Positions 39,159-49,414 of a stretch of 64,000 nt of DNA are shown here, one piece after another. Origin of the DNA: CAVXZE01 sp964615365. Lineage in GTDB: Bacteria; Myxococcota_A; UBA9160; UBA6930. The stretch spans positions 62,001 to 126,000 of the forward strand of contig CAZTOU010000005.1 in the NCBI GenBank assembly GCA_964615365.1, in the 5' to 3' direction. The position numbers and the translations under genes are program-made. The notes under the pieces were generated by a model. That model was not told where the DNA came from. It did no database searches and saw only the letters and a list, made by a program, of their open reading frames with translations. Within the stretch, counting starts at the first letter, position 1. Each line of letters begins with the position of its first letter.

Positions 39159-39509
39159 TCAGGACCCGTCTGCGGCCACGTCCTCGACCCAGCAGCGATA
39201 GCGCGCCGGGGGGGCCTGGATGTGCAGCCCGACGCCGCCGGCGCTGTGTGCGGCCAGGCTGTGGGAGACCGCGCGCCGGTGGGGCACCGAGGTCTCCAGG
39301 ACGAAGCGCTGACCCTCCGGTGTGCGGAAGGACACGATGGCATCGCTTCCAGGGGAGAGATCGCCGGGAGTCTCCACGAAGAGACCGCCCGTGGAGAGGT
39401 CTCGGACCAGCCCGCGGTGCCGACGTTCCTCGATCAGCAGCGTGCAGGGAAGCTCCCGCCTCACGCGCGGTCGATCGCGCCGTTCCAGCGAATCCACGAA
39501 CTGTCCCAT
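39159..39509 (-). CDS. PilZ-domain protein
   Basis: 116 aa from the ATG at 39509, preceded by GAGAGGAG. RRDRPRVRREL supplies the RxxxR element and VRDLSTGGLFVE the D/NxSxxG element of cyclic di-GMP-binding PilZ domains, followed by the expected strands and GVGLHIQ. It is a single-domain c-di-GMP receptor and a better motif match than the PilZ protein at 6984. It is divergent from gpmI. A partner is not evident. Confidence 0.88.
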   Translation of the reverse strand: MGQFVDSLERRDRPRVRRELPCTLLIEERRHRGLVRDLSTGGLFVETPGDLSPGSDAIVSFRTPEGQRFVLETSVPHRRAVSHSLAAHSAGGVGLHIQAPPARYRCWVEDVAADGS

Positions 39510-39605
39510 CAGGAGCTCCTCTCGACCTGGCGCCGGTCCCTTGGTGAGTGCCCGGTAACGGGCCGCGGGTGACTCCCCGGAGGGGAACCTCACTGCATTG
39601 CCCCC

Positions 39606-39658
39606 GGGGCCGCGAATCTGCACTACTCTCCCTGCCTTCGCGACGAGGGGCCGCGAAT
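39606..39658. repeat. Direct repeat GGGGCCGCGAAT upstream of gpmI
   Basis: The 12-mer occurs at 39606-39617 and 39647-39658, 41 bp apart (about four helical turns), in the PilZ-gpmI divergent gap. It is a candidate regulatory site. Confidence 0.35.
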
Positions 39659-39700
39659 GGTCCGGGCCGTGCTCGCTCTGGACAGGCGTCGAGGTAGACC

Positions 39701-41374
39701 GTGTTGAGAAGACACCCGGACTTCCCCGGAATCCCCGGGCCCATCGTGACCGTCGTGCTCGACGGAATCGGGGTGAATCCGCGACCAGAGGGGAACGCGG
39801 TCTTCCACGCGCGGACGCCGGTCCTGGATCGGCTCGTCTCGGAGCATCCCCACACCATCCTCAAGGCCCATGGAACCGCCGTCGGGATGCCCAGCGACGA
39901 CGACATGGGCAACTCGGAGGTCGGCCACAACGCGATCGGAGCCGGTCAGGTCTACGAACAGGGAGCCCTGCTGGTCAATCAGGCGATCGCCTCCGAGGGG
40001 CTGTTCCAGGGCCGCGCGTGGCGGGAGATCAGCGAGAACGCGCGGGAGCGCGGGACGACCCTTCACTTCCTCGGGCTGCTCTCCGACGGCAACGTCCACT
40101 CCCACGTCGACCACGTCCGAGCGATCCTGCTGCGCGCCAAGCAGGAGGGGCAGCACCGGGTTCGCGTCCACATCCTCCTGGACGGCCGCGACGTGGGGGA
40201 GACCTCGGCGCTGGAATTCGTGGAGCCCTTGGAGCGATTCCTCGCTGAGATCCGGGACGACGACTTCGACGCGCGGATCGCCAGCGGCGGGGGCAGGATG
40301 AAGGTCACCATGGACCGATACGAGGCCGACTGGAGCATCGTGGAGCGGGGGTGGCACACCCACGTGCTCGGAGAGGGCCGTCACTTCGATTCGGCCGCGC
40401 AGGCCATCGCCACCCTCCGGGACGAGAGTCCGGGTGTCATCGACCAGGATCTCCCCCCCTTCGTGATCGCCGATGCGGGCGAGCCGGTCGGTCCGATCGA
40501 GGACGGAGACAGCGTCGTCTTCTGGAACTTCCGCGGCGACCGGGCGATCGAGATCTCTCGCGCCTTCACCGAGCGGAGCTTCGACGCCTTCGATCGGGTG
40601 CGTTTCCCGGAGGTCGTCTACGCGGGGATGCTCCAGTACGACGGCGACCTGAAGCTGCCCGAGCGTTTCCTGGTCGACCCACCCGCCATCGCCAACACCA
40701 TGGGCGAGTTCCTGGCTTCCGCGGGGCTCCCACAGCTCGCGATCTCCGAGACACAGAAGTACGGGCACGTGACCTACTTCTGGAACGGGAACCGAAGCGG
40801 CAAGTTCGACGAAGAGACCGAGACCTACGTGGAGATCCGGTCCGACGTCGTCCCCTTCGAGCAGCGTCCCTGGATGAAATCCGCGGAGATCACCGACGAG
40901 CTGATCCGGCAGCTCCAGACCGGGAAGCACCGCACCGCTCGGGTCAACTACGCGAACGGCGACATGGTCGGCCACACCGGCAGCTTCGACGCGGCGGTCA
41001 TCGCCGTCGAGGCCGTCGATCTGGCGCTGGCGCGCCTGCTTCCCGTCGTGGACGCCGCCGGCGGTATCGCCATCATCACCGCCGACCACGGAAACGCCGA
41101 CGAGATGTACGAGCTCGACGGAAAGACCGGAGAGCCGAAGAGAAACTCCAACGGCACCTTCACCGCCAAGACCAGCCACACACTGAACCCCGTTCCCTGC
41201 ATCTTCTACGACAACCAGACCGCCGGCTCCCTGGTCGTGCCTCCCGACCGGGAGTTGGGCCTCGGCAATCTCGCCGCGACCATCGTCAATCTCCTGGGAT
41301 ACGAAGCCCCCGAGCCCTGGGACCGCGGGATCCTGGAATTCGACACCGGCGCAGCGGGCAGGACGACCCCATGA
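39701..41374 (+). CDS. gpmI: 2,3-bisphosphoglycerate-independent phosphoglycerate mutase
   Basis: 557 aa from a GTG (a TTG one codon later is possible). VTVVLDGIGVNPRPEGNA holds the first metal aspartate; DDMGNSEVGHNAIGAGQV holds the catalytic serine. SDGNVHSHVDH, FWNFRGDRAIEISRAF, NYANGDMVGHTG and ITADHGNADEM follow. It converts 3- to 2-phosphoglycerate with two Mn ions. The stop overlaps the pgi ATG, so two sugar-phosphate isomerising steps are co-translated. Confidence 0.96.
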   Translation: MLRRHPDFPGIPGPIVTVVLDGIGVNPRPEGNAVFHARTPVLDRLVSEHPHTILKAHGTAVGMPSDDDMGNSEVGHNAIGAGQVYEQGALLVNQAIASEGLFQGRAWREISENARERGTTLHFLGLLSDGNVHSHVDHVRAILLRAKQEGQHRVRVHILLDGRDVGETSALEFVEPLERFLAEIRDDDFDARIASGGGRMKVTMDRYEADWSIVERGWHTHVLGEGRHFDSAAQAIATLRDESPGVIDQDLPPFVIADAGEPVGPIEDGDSVVFWNFRGDRAIEISRAFTERSFDAFDRVRFPEVVYAGMLQYDGDLKLPERFLVDPPAIANTMGEFLASAGLPQLAISETQKYGHVTYFWNGNRSGKFDEETETYVEIRSDVVPFEQRPWMKSAEITDELIRQLQTGKHRTARVNYANGDMVGHTGSFDAAVIAVEAVDLALARLLPVVDAAGGIAIITADHGNADEMYELDGKTGEPKRNSNGTFTAKTSHTLNPVPCIFYDNQTAGSLVVPPDRELGLGNLAATIVNLLGYEAPEPWDRGILEFDTGAAGRTTP

Positions 41375-43026
41375 CACCTCTCCACGAGCTGCCGTCCTGG
41401 AAGAAGCTCGGCGCGCACCGGCGCGAAATCGAACCGCTGCAGATGCGTGACCTCTTCGCGGGAGAACCCGATCGCTTCGAGCAAATGTCGCTCCTGCTCG
41501 ACGATCTTCTCTTCGATTACTCGAAGAACCGGATCACCGCGGAGACGATGCGCCTGCTGACGGAGCTGGCGCGGGAAGCGCGACTCGAGCACTGGATCGA
41601 GCAGATGTTCTCGGGCGCGCGCCTCAACCTGACGGAAGGCCGGGCGGTGCTTCACGTGGCGCTTCGGAACCGCGCGAGCCGGCCGATCCTGGTGGAGGGC
41701 CGCGACGTCATGCCGGACGTCGACCGGGTCCTGGCCCGGATGCGCGACTTCTCCGAGCGGGTCCGCAGCGGTCGCTTCGAAGGCCACGGCGGCCAGCCGA
41801 TCAGCGACCTGGTCAACCTGGGCATCGGCGGCTCCGATCTCGGCCCCAAGATGGTGAGCGAAGCGCTGCGCCCCTACTGGAAGGAAGGGCTGCGCGCCCA
41901 CTTCGTCTCGAATGTGGACGGCACCCACCTCGCGGAGACGCTCCGCGGGCTGGATCCGAAGACGACGCTCTTCTTCGTCGCCTCCAAGACCTTCACGACC
42001 CAGGAGACGATGACCAATGCGCGCTCCGCACGCGACTGGCTGCTCCGGGCGTACGGCGCGCCCGAAGCGGTGCGGCGCCACTTCGTGGCCCTCTCGACCA
42101 ACACCGAGGCGGTGGTCGAGTTCGGGATCGATCCGGACAACATGTTCGAGTTCTGGGACTGGGTCGGCGGGCGCTATTCGCTGTGGTCGGCGATCGGCCT
42201 GCCGGTGGCCTGCGTGATCGGCTTCGATGCCTTCGAGGAGCTGCTCCAAGGCGCCCATGACGTGGACGAGCACTTTCGCACGGCCCCCTTCGAGCGAAAC
42301 ATTCCGGTGGTGATGGCCATGCTGGGAATCTGGTATCACGGATTCCTGGGCGCGCACACACACGCGATCCTCCCCTACGATCAGTACCTGCATCGCTTTG
42401 CCGCCTATCTCCAGCAGTGCGACATGGAGAGCAACGGCAAGAGCACCGACCGCCAGGGCCGGACGATTCGCGACTACACGACCGGCCCGGTGATCTGGGG
42501 CGAGCCCGGCACCAATGGGCAGCACGCCTTCTTCCAGCTCATCCACCAGGGGACGCGCCTGGTGCCGGCAGACTTCATCGCCCCGATCTGGAGCCACAAC
42601 CCGATCGGTGACCACCATCCAAAGCTGCTCGCGAACTTCTTCGCCCAGACCGAAGCGCTGATGATCGGGAAGAGCAGCGAGGCGGTTCGGGCGGAGCTCG
42701 CAGCGGCGGGCCGGCCGGCCGAGGAGATCCAGGCACTGGTGCCGCACCGCTCCTTCGAGGGAAACCGGCCCACCAATTCGATCCTCTTCGATCGGCTCGA
42801 CCCCCGTACACTGGGTCGATTGATCGCCCTCTACGAGCACAAGATCTTCGTGCAGGGCGTCATCTGGAACGTCAACAGCTTCGACCAGTGGGGAGTCGAG
42901 CTCGGCAAGCAGCTAGCGAACGCAATCCTCCCCGAGTTGACGGAAGATGGGTCGGTGGAGGGCCACGACGGATCGACGAACGCCCTCGTCAACCGCTACA
43001 AGGACCGGGTGCGAGGGCGGCCGTAA
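41371..43026 (+). CDS. pgi: Glucose-6-phosphate isomerase
   Basis: 551 aa, the long bacterial/eukaryotic form. NRITAETMRLL, LNLTEGRAVLHVALR, NLGIGGSDLGPKMV, FVASKTFTTQETMTNA, the signature GGRYSLWSAIGL, and GTNGQHAFFQLIHQGTRLVP are present. It interconverts glucose-6-phosphate and fructose-6-phosphate. It overlaps gpmI by 4 nt (ATGA) and converges on pckA 34 bp downstream. Confidence 0.97.
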   Translation: MTPLHELPSWKKLGAHRREIEPLQMRDLFAGEPDRFEQMSLLLDDLLFDYSKNRITAETMRLLTELAREARLEHWIEQMFSGARLNLTEGRAVLHVALRNRASRPILVEGRDVMPDVDRVLARMRDFSERVRSGRFEGHGGQPISDLVNLGIGGSDLGPKMVSEALRPYWKEGLRAHFVSNVDGTHLAETLRGLDPKTTLFFVASKTFTTQETMTNARSARDWLLRAYGAPEAVRRHFVALSTNTEAVVEFGIDPDNMFEFWDWVGGRYSLWSAIGLPVACVIGFDAFEELLQGAHDVDEHFRTAPFERNIPVVMAMLGIWYHGFLGAHTHAILPYDQYLHRFAAYLQQCDMESNGKSTDRQGRTIRDYTTGPVIWGEPGTNGQHAFFQLIHQGTRLVPADFIAPIWSHNPIGDHHPKLLANFFAQTEALMIGKSSEAVRAELAAAGRPAEEIQALVPHRSFEGNRPTNSILFDRLDPRTLGRLIALYEHKIFVQGVIWNVNSFDQWGVELGKQLANAILPELTEDGSVEGHDGSTNALVNRYKDRVRGRP

Positions 43027-43060
43027 CACCGCCCTCGCTGCGCGAACTGCAAACGTCTGA

Positions 43061-44641
43061 TCAGCCGACGCGCGGGCCGGCCTCGATCACGTCCGGGGCG
43101 GCGCGCTCCTTGAACTCCTCGAAGTTCTCGGCGAAGAGCCCGGCCAGCTTGCGGGCCTGCTCGTCGTAGGCGGCCCCGTCGCTCCAGGTGTTGCGCGGGT
43201 TCAGCACCTCGCTCGGAACGTCCGGGCACTGGGTCGGTATCTTCAGACCGAAGACCGGATCGGTCTCGTAGGGAACGTCATCGAGCGCACCCGACATCGC
43301 CCCGCGCAGGACGGCCCGGGAGTAGGCGATCTTGATCCGCTCGCCGACCCCGAAGGGCCCGCCGGTCCAGCCCGTGTTGACCAGCCAGCAGCGCGACTCG
43401 TGCCTGGCGATCTTCTCTCCCAGCAGGTCCGCGTAGACGGTGGGGTGGAGCGCCATGAAGGGCGCGCCGAAGAGCGCCGAGAAGGTGGCGCTGGGCTCGG
43501 TGACGCCGCGCTCGGTGCCGGCCACCTTGGCCGTGTAGCCGGAGAGGAAGTGGTACATCGCCTGGGCCGGCGTCAGCCGCGCGATCGGCGGCAGCACGCC
43601 GAAGGCATCTGCCGTCAGCATGACGACGTTGCGCGGGTGGTCGCCCATTCCGTCGCGGACGATGTTGGGCAGATGGGTGATGGGGTAGGCCGCCCTGGTG
43701 TTCTCGGTGAGACCGCCATCGTCGAGATCGAGCCGTCGGGAGTCGTAGTCGATCGCCACGTTCTCGAGGATGGTGCCGAAGCGCCGCGTGGTCTCGTAGA
43801 TCTCCGGCTCCGCCTCGGGGTCGAGGCGGATCACCTTCGCGTAGCAGCCCCCCTCGAAGTTGAAGATGCCGCGGTCGCTCCAGCCGTGCTCGTCATCGCC
43901 GATCAGCGCCCGCCCCGGCTCCGCCGAGAGCGTCGTCTTGCCCGTGCCCGAGAGCCCGAAGAAGACGGCGGTGTCGCCGTCGGGTCCTTGATTGGCCGAG
44001 CAGTGCATGCTGAGCACACCCTTCTGCGGAAGCACGTAGTTCATCGCCGTGAAGATCGACTTCTTCATCTCGCCGGCGTAGCTGGTGCCTCCGATGATGA
44101 TCAGGCGCTGGGCGAAGTTCGGCATGATGAATGCCTCGCTCCGCGTGCCGTCCACCTCGGGGATGGCCTGGAAGTTCGGACACTGGATGACCGTGAAGTC
44201 GGGCTCGAAGCGCTCCAGTACGCCGCGGTCGAGCTCGCGAAGGAACATGTTGCGCACGAAGAGGTTGTGCCACGCGCACTCATTGACCACCCGCACCTTC
44301 ACCCGGTACTCGGGATCCGCCCCCGCGTAGCAGTCCTGCACGAAGACGTCGCGTCCCTGCAGATACGCCTGGAGACGCACCTTGAGCTGCTCGAAGCGCA
44401 CCGGCTCGACGGGCCGGTTGTACTTGCCCCACCAGATCTTGCTCTCGCTGCTCGGCTCGCGGACGACGAACTTGTCGTCGGCCGAGCGCCCGGTGTACTG
44501 CCCGGTCCGGACCACCAGCGGCCCGAGGTGCGAGAACCACCCCTCGGAGCGGCGGATCGCCTCCTCGTAGAGGGCGGGCGTGGAGAGGTTGTGGTGGATC
44601 CGCCCTACGTTGCGGACACCGAGATACGAAAGATCGAGCAT
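43061..44641 (-). CDS. pckA: Phosphoenolpyruvate carboxykinase (ATP)
   Basis: 526 aa. LVVRTGQYTGRSADDKFVV, the substrate loop IIGGTSYAGEMKKSIFTAMN, P-loop GLSGTGKTTLSAEPGRALIGD followed by DDEHGW, and the adenine-binding AYPITHLPNIVRDGMG are diagnostic of the ATP-dependent type. It converts oxaloacetate to PEP, the first committed gluconeogenic step. It is divergently organised within the glycolytic cluster and lies 5 bp after a GH65 remnant on the same strand. Confidence 0.97.
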   Translation of the reverse strand: MLDLSYLGVRNVGRIHHNLSTPALYEEAIRRSEGWFSHLGPLVVRTGQYTGRSADDKFVVREPSSESKIWWGKYNRPVEPVRFEQLKVRLQAYLQGRDVFVQDCYAGADPEYRVKVRVVNECAWHNLFVRNMFLRELDRGVLERFEPDFTVIQCPNFQAIPEVDGTRSEAFIMPNFAQRLIIIGGTSYAGEMKKSIFTAMNYVLPQKGVLSMHCSANQGPDGDTAVFFGLSGTGKTTLSAEPGRALIGDDEHGWSDRGIFNFEGGCYAKVIRLDPEAEPEIYETTRRFGTILENVAIDYDSRRLDLDDGGLTENTRAAYPITHLPNIVRDGMGDHPRNVVMLTADAFGVLPPIARLTPAQAMYHFLSGYTAKVAGTERGVTEPSATFSALFGAPFMALHPTVYADLLGEKIARHESRCWLVNTGWTGGPFGVGERIKIAYSRAVLRGAMSGALDDVPYETDPVFGLKIPTQCPDVPSEVLNPRNTWSDGAAYDEQARKLAGLFAENFEEFKERAAPDVIEAGPRVG

Positions 44642-44646
44642 GGTGA

Positions 44647-44958
44647 CTACTCCTCACGAAGAACCGCGACGTCCGTCGGCACCGTGACCGGTTCCGCCGG
44701 CGTCACCCGGATCTCATCGTTGTCGTGGTGAATGGTGATCTCGTTGCCCCGAAGCAACGAATGGGTAACCGCTGCATAGTAGGCGGAGGCCTCCTCGCCA
44801 TTGATGGTCCGCCAGGCGAAGAGTGCCCCTTTCTGGTTCACCTCTCTGGCGCGCTCCCGTGCCTTGTCGAGCATGCCGTAGCGGAACTTGAGCAGGTTCC
44901 GGCCCAGGCGGGGAGCGGTGTCGATCAGGAAGGGCAGCTCGAGATCGCGTTGGAGCAT
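44647..44958 (-). pseudogene. Remnant of a GH65 disaccharide phosphorylase
   Basis: 103 codons against ~750 in the full enzyme. FRYGMLDKARERAREVNQKG, ALFAWRTINGEEASAYYAA is the catalytic-region segment of GH65 kojibiose/trehalose phosphorylases. It is then joined directly to LLRGNEITIHHDNDEIRVTP, which resembles the C-terminal beta-domain ending of the same family. The N-terminal half and ~300 internal residues are missing, but the frame is open. The adjacent beta-phosphoglucomutase-like gene is the usual partner of GH65 enzymes, so this is probably what is left of that pathway. Activity is very unlikely. Confidence 0.7.
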
Positions 44959-44964
44959 CGGGGC

Positions 44965-45738
44965 TCAACCCGCCGCTGCGCAGCTCGAAAGCTCGCCGAG
45001 GTCGGAGACCACGACGTCTGCGCCTTTCTCGCGCAGGACGTCTGACTCGTCGTGACGAGCGACACCGATCACCAGGCCGAAATCGCCGTTGCGACCCGCC
45101 TCCACGCCCGAGATCGCGTCCTCCACCACCACGGCCCTCGCCGCGTCGACGCCGAGCACTCGCGCAGCCCGGAGAAAGGTATCGGGCGCTGGCTTGCCCG
45201 GAAGGCCGAGCTCCGCCGCGACCTTCCCATCCACCCGGACGTCGAAGAGATCCTCGATGCCCGCCGCCCGCAGCACGGAGGCGCAGTTGGCGCTGGACGA
45301 GACCACCCCCGTCGTCTTGCCGGCGGCTCGCAGTGCTCGCACCAGGGCCACCGAGCTCTGGTAGACCTCGACGCCCTCCTCCTCCAAGGCCTGATTCAGT
45401 AACTCGTTCTTCAGGTTCCCCACGCCGCAAACGCTCTCGGCGTCGGGCGGGTCGCCGCGCGAGCCCTCCGGGAGGTCGATGCCCCGCGATCGGAGGAAGT
45501 CGCGGACCCCGTCATACCGGCGCTTTCCATCCACGTAGAGCCGGTAATCGCTCTCGATGTCGAAGGGCCGGAAGGGCTCGCCCGTGCGCTCGGCACGGCC
45601 TCGCAGGTACTCGTCGAAGGTGCGCTTCCAGCACGCGGCGTGAACGCTGGCGGTGTCGGTCAAGACGCCGTCGAGGTCGAAGAGCACCGCGTCGAAGCGG
45701 TCCCAGGCGATGTCGACCCCAGACCCGAATTCCGCCAT
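44965..45738 (-). CDS. Beta-phosphoglucomutase-like HAD hydrolase
   Basis: 257 aa. The HAD motifs are DAVLFDLDGVLTDTAS, VVSSSANCASVLRAAGI, the lysine in GLPGKPAPDTFLRAA and VVEDAISGVEAGRNG. A four-helix cap with YRLYVDGKRRYDGVRDFL matches the beta-PGM branch that works with GH65 phosphorylases (beta-glucose-1-phosphate to glucose-6-phosphate). Start ATG 45738 lacks a clear ribosome binding site. With the GH65 partner reduced to a remnant, its present substrate is uncertain. Confidence 0.88.
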   Translation of the reverse strand: MAEFGSGVDIAWDRFDAVLFDLDGVLTDTASVHAACWKRTFDEYLRGRAERTGEPFRPFDIESDYRLYVDGKRRYDGVRDFLRSRGIDLPEGSRGDPPDAESVCGVGNLKNELLNQALEEEGVEVYQSSVALVRALRAAGKTTGVVSSSANCASVLRAAGIEDLFDVRVDGKVAAELGLPGKPAPDTFLRAARVLGVDAARAVVVEDAISGVEAGRNGDFGLVIGVARHDESDVLREKGADVVVSDLGELSSCAAAG

Positions 45739-45803
45739 CGCGATTAGAATACCCCACGGGAACTCGGTTACAATGGCGGCTCGCGACCCCGAGGAGCCCC
45801 ACC

Positions 45804-47102
45804 ATGCCGAAGGAGAACAACGCCAGGATTCCGAATCTGGGCGCCTGCCGATTCGAGTCACCCTTGAAGGCGAAGGGGCGGACCTTCGTCGAGGAGGCGA
45901 CCCGAGTGCGTTTCGACGCCATCGTCGGCGACGCCGGCGCACCCGAGAAGGACTTTCTCTCCTTCGAGAAGGCCGGCCCCCGTGAGCAGATCTTCTTCGA
46001 CCCGGATCGGACCGCTGCCGCCTTCGTCACCTGCGGCGGCCTCTCGCCGGGCCTCAACAACGTGATCCGATCGGGCTTCCTGGAACTCACGTACAACTAC
46101 GGAGTCCGGCGCGTCCTCGGCATCCGTCACGGCTACGCGGGGTTGCACCCCGACTCGGGGCTCGAGCCGATCGCCATGACACAGCGCTTCGTCCACGACA
46201 TCCATCACCTGGGCGGGTCGGTGCTGGGGAGCTCCCGGGGCGCCCAGGAGCCCGCGATCACGGTGGACTTCCTGGAGGAGCGGGAGATCGACATGCTCTT
46301 CTGCATCGGGGGTGACGGCACCCAGCGCGGCGCCCACGCCATCCAGCAGGAGATCGAGCGGCGGGGCCTCGGAAAGTCGGTGGTGGGAATCCCCAAGACC
46401 ATCGACAACGACGTGCCCTACGTGTGGATGAGCTTCGGCCACGCCACGGCACTGGAGGTCGCGAACGAGGTGCTGCGCGGCGCCCACGTGGAGGCGCTGG
46501 GAGCGCCCAACGGGATCGGACTGGTGCAGCTGATGGGGCGCGATGCGGGCTTCATCGCAGCCGGCGCCGCGTTGGTGAACCAGGAGGCGAACTTCGTCCT
46601 GGTGCCCGAGATCCCCTTCCCACTCGAGGGCGAGAATGGATTGCTGCGCGCGCTCGAGCACCGGATCCTGAGCCGAGGCCACGCCCTGGTGGTGGTCGCC
46701 GAGGGAGCCGGCCAACACCTCTTCGAGGAAGGGAACCTGGCGCGCGACGCGTCGGGGAACCTTCGCTACCAGGACATCGGAGTCTACCTTCGCGAGAGGA
46801 TCGATGGCTACTTCGCCGAGCGGGGCACGACGATCAACCTCAAGTACATCGATCCGAGCTACTCGATCCGCAGCGTCCCGGCCAACGCCTGGGACCGGAC
46901 CCTCACCGACCGCATGTCGCGCAACGCAGTCCACGCAGCCATGGCCGGCAAGACCGACGTGATGATGGGACTCTGGAACCAGGCCATCGTCCACGTCCCG
47001 ATCTCGCTCGCCGCTGCCGAGAAGTGGCGAATGCCCCTCGACAGCGACCTGTGGAACTCCGTGCTGGCCACCACCGGTCAGCCCAACTGGGGCGCGGGCT
47101 AG
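45804..47102 (+). CDS. 6-phosphofructokinase (plant/trypanosome-type PFK-A clade)
   Basis: 432 aa with an N-terminal extension. VTCGGLSPGLNNVIR, CIGGDGTQRGAHAIQQEI, catalytic GIPKTIDNDVPYV and LVQLMGRDAGFIA are conserved. GGDGT with Gly at the third position and Lys before TIDND match the clade of long ATP-dependent PFKs in plants and trypanosomes; PPi use cannot be excluded. Closing ISLAAAEKWRMPLDSDLW is also typical. It phosphorylates fructose-6-phosphate and is followed 37 bp later by fba, so the two steps are likely co-expressed. Confidence 0.9.
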   Translation: MPKENNARIPNLGACRFESPLKAKGRTFVEEATRVRFDAIVGDAGAPEKDFLSFEKAGPREQIFFDPDRTAAAFVTCGGLSPGLNNVIRSGFLELTYNYGVRRVLGIRHGYAGLHPDSGLEPIAMTQRFVHDIHHLGGSVLGSSRGAQEPAITVDFLEEREIDMLFCIGGDGTQRGAHAIQQEIERRGLGKSVVGIPKTIDNDVPYVWMSFGHATALEVANEVLRGAHVEALGAPNGIGLVQLMGRDAGFIAAGAALVNQEANFVLVPEIPFPLEGENGLLRALEHRILSRGHALVVVAEGAGQHLFEEGNLARDASGNLRYQDIGVYLRERIDGYFAERGTTINLKYIDPSYSIRSVPANAWDRTLTDRMSRNAVHAAMAGKTDVMMGLWNQAIVHVPISLAAAEKWRMPLDSDLWNSVLATTGQPNWGAG

Positions 47103-47139
47103 CGATCGACCCAGCCCGCGCGCCGAAGGAGACCCGGCC

Positions 47140-48171
<1,032 letters not shown>

Positions 48172-48264
48172 GGTCCAGACTGCCGGAAGCCGGCTATTCT
48201 CGTCCTGGATGGCGGGACGCTCCGCGAGGGAGTCGCGACCGCCGGAGGAGTGAGGATCCCAGCG

Positions 48265-49404
48265 ATGACGAATCGATCTACCTCGGTGTCGGGGGCCGTC
48301 GTTCAGCGCCGCGCTGGCCTGGGTCTCGGCCGCGGAGCATTCCAACTCGCGCTCTGCTTCGCATTCGGTATCGCTACCCTCGCCTGCGGAGAGGAGCCGG
48401 TAGAGCAGGCTCCCGTGACCAGGCCGGTGAAGATCCTGGAACTCGGGGCGGGGGCCTCGGCCGCGAGGCTCGAATATCCCGGCGAGATCTCCGCCGCCCA
48501 GCATGCGGAGATGGCCTTCGAGGTGCCGGGCAAGATCATCGAGCTCCCGGTGATGGAGGGCCAGGAGGTCGAGAAGGGCACCTTGCTCGCCCGCCTCGAC
48601 CCCCGGGACTTCGAAGCGGAGCTCCGCAAGGTGGAAGCGAACGTCGCGCAGGCCAAGTCGGACTACGACAGATTCAAGACGCTCTACGAGCAGGGTGTCG
48701 AGTCCCAAGCGACGCTGGAGGCCAAGCAGAGGCGATACGAGGTCACCCTCGCCGACCTCGAGACCACTCGGAAGGCCGTCGAGGACACCCGTCTCATCGC
48801 GCCCTTCGCGGGACGCGTCGCCAGGAAGCTCGTCGAGGACTTCCAGAACGTGAACGCCAAGGAGCCGGTCCTGATCCTCCAGGACGACTCCAGTCTCGAG
48901 ATCGTCGTCAACCTGCCGGAGAGCGATCTGACAGCGGGGCGCCCAGGGGGCACGCCCGAGGAGGCGAGCCGCAGGCTCGACGCTCGGGTGACCGTCACCA
49001 CGATTCCCGATCGCAGCTTCCCCGCCGTGGCCAAGGAGATCGCAACCACGGCGGATCCGGTGACCCGGACCTTTCAGGCGACCTTGGCCTTCGCCAATCC
49101 CGGCGACGTCCGCATCCTGCCGGGCATGACGGCCAAGGTCAGCGTCAACCGGCCGGGCGCGGGGGGACCGTCGCGCGGCTTCTCGATCCCCACCCGGGCG
49201 GCGCTCGCCGACGAGAGCGGCGGCGCCACGGTCTGGGTGGTGGATCCGGATTCGATGACGGTTCGGCGCACCGAGGTGGAGCTGGGCGAGATGTCGGGCG
49301 ACCAGGTGGAGGTGCGCAGCGGGCTCTCGAGTGGCGACCTGATCGCGATCTCCGGCGTTCACCAGCTCCGCGAGGGCACGCCGGTGCGCCGGCTCGAGCC
49401 GTAG
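48265..49404 (+). CDS. RND efflux periplasmic adaptor (membrane fusion) lipoprotein
   Basis: 379 aa from the ATG at 48265. A signal peptide with a LAC lipobox (IATLACGEEP) leads to the barrel-sandwich segment AEMAFEVPGKIIELPVMEGQ, a helical hairpin (VEANVAQAKSDYDRFKTLYE), then RLIAPFAGRVARKLVEDFQ-like lipoyl half and beta-barrel. It links the inner-membrane pump encoded next to an outer-membrane channel. No TolC-like gene follows, so an unlinked channel is probably used. Confidence 0.93.
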   Translation: MTNRSTSVSGAVVQRRAGLGLGRGAFQLALCFAFGIATLACGEEPVEQAPVTRPVKILELGAGASAARLEYPGEISAAQHAEMAFEVPGKIIELPVMEGQEVEKGTLLARLDPRDFEAELRKVEANVAQAKSDYDRFKTLYEQGVESQATLEAKQRRYEVTLADLETTRKAVEDTRLIAPFAGRVARKLVEDFQNVNAKEPVLILQDDSSLEIVVNLPESDLTAGRPGGTPEEASRRLDARVTVTTIPDRSFPAVAKEIATTADPVTRTFQATLAFANPGDVRILPGMTAKVSVNRPGAGGPSRGFSIPTRAALADESGGATVWVVDPDSMTVRRTEVELGEMSGDQVEVRSGLSSGDLIAISGVHQLREGTPVRRLEP

Positions 49405-49414
49405 GCAGGCGCCC

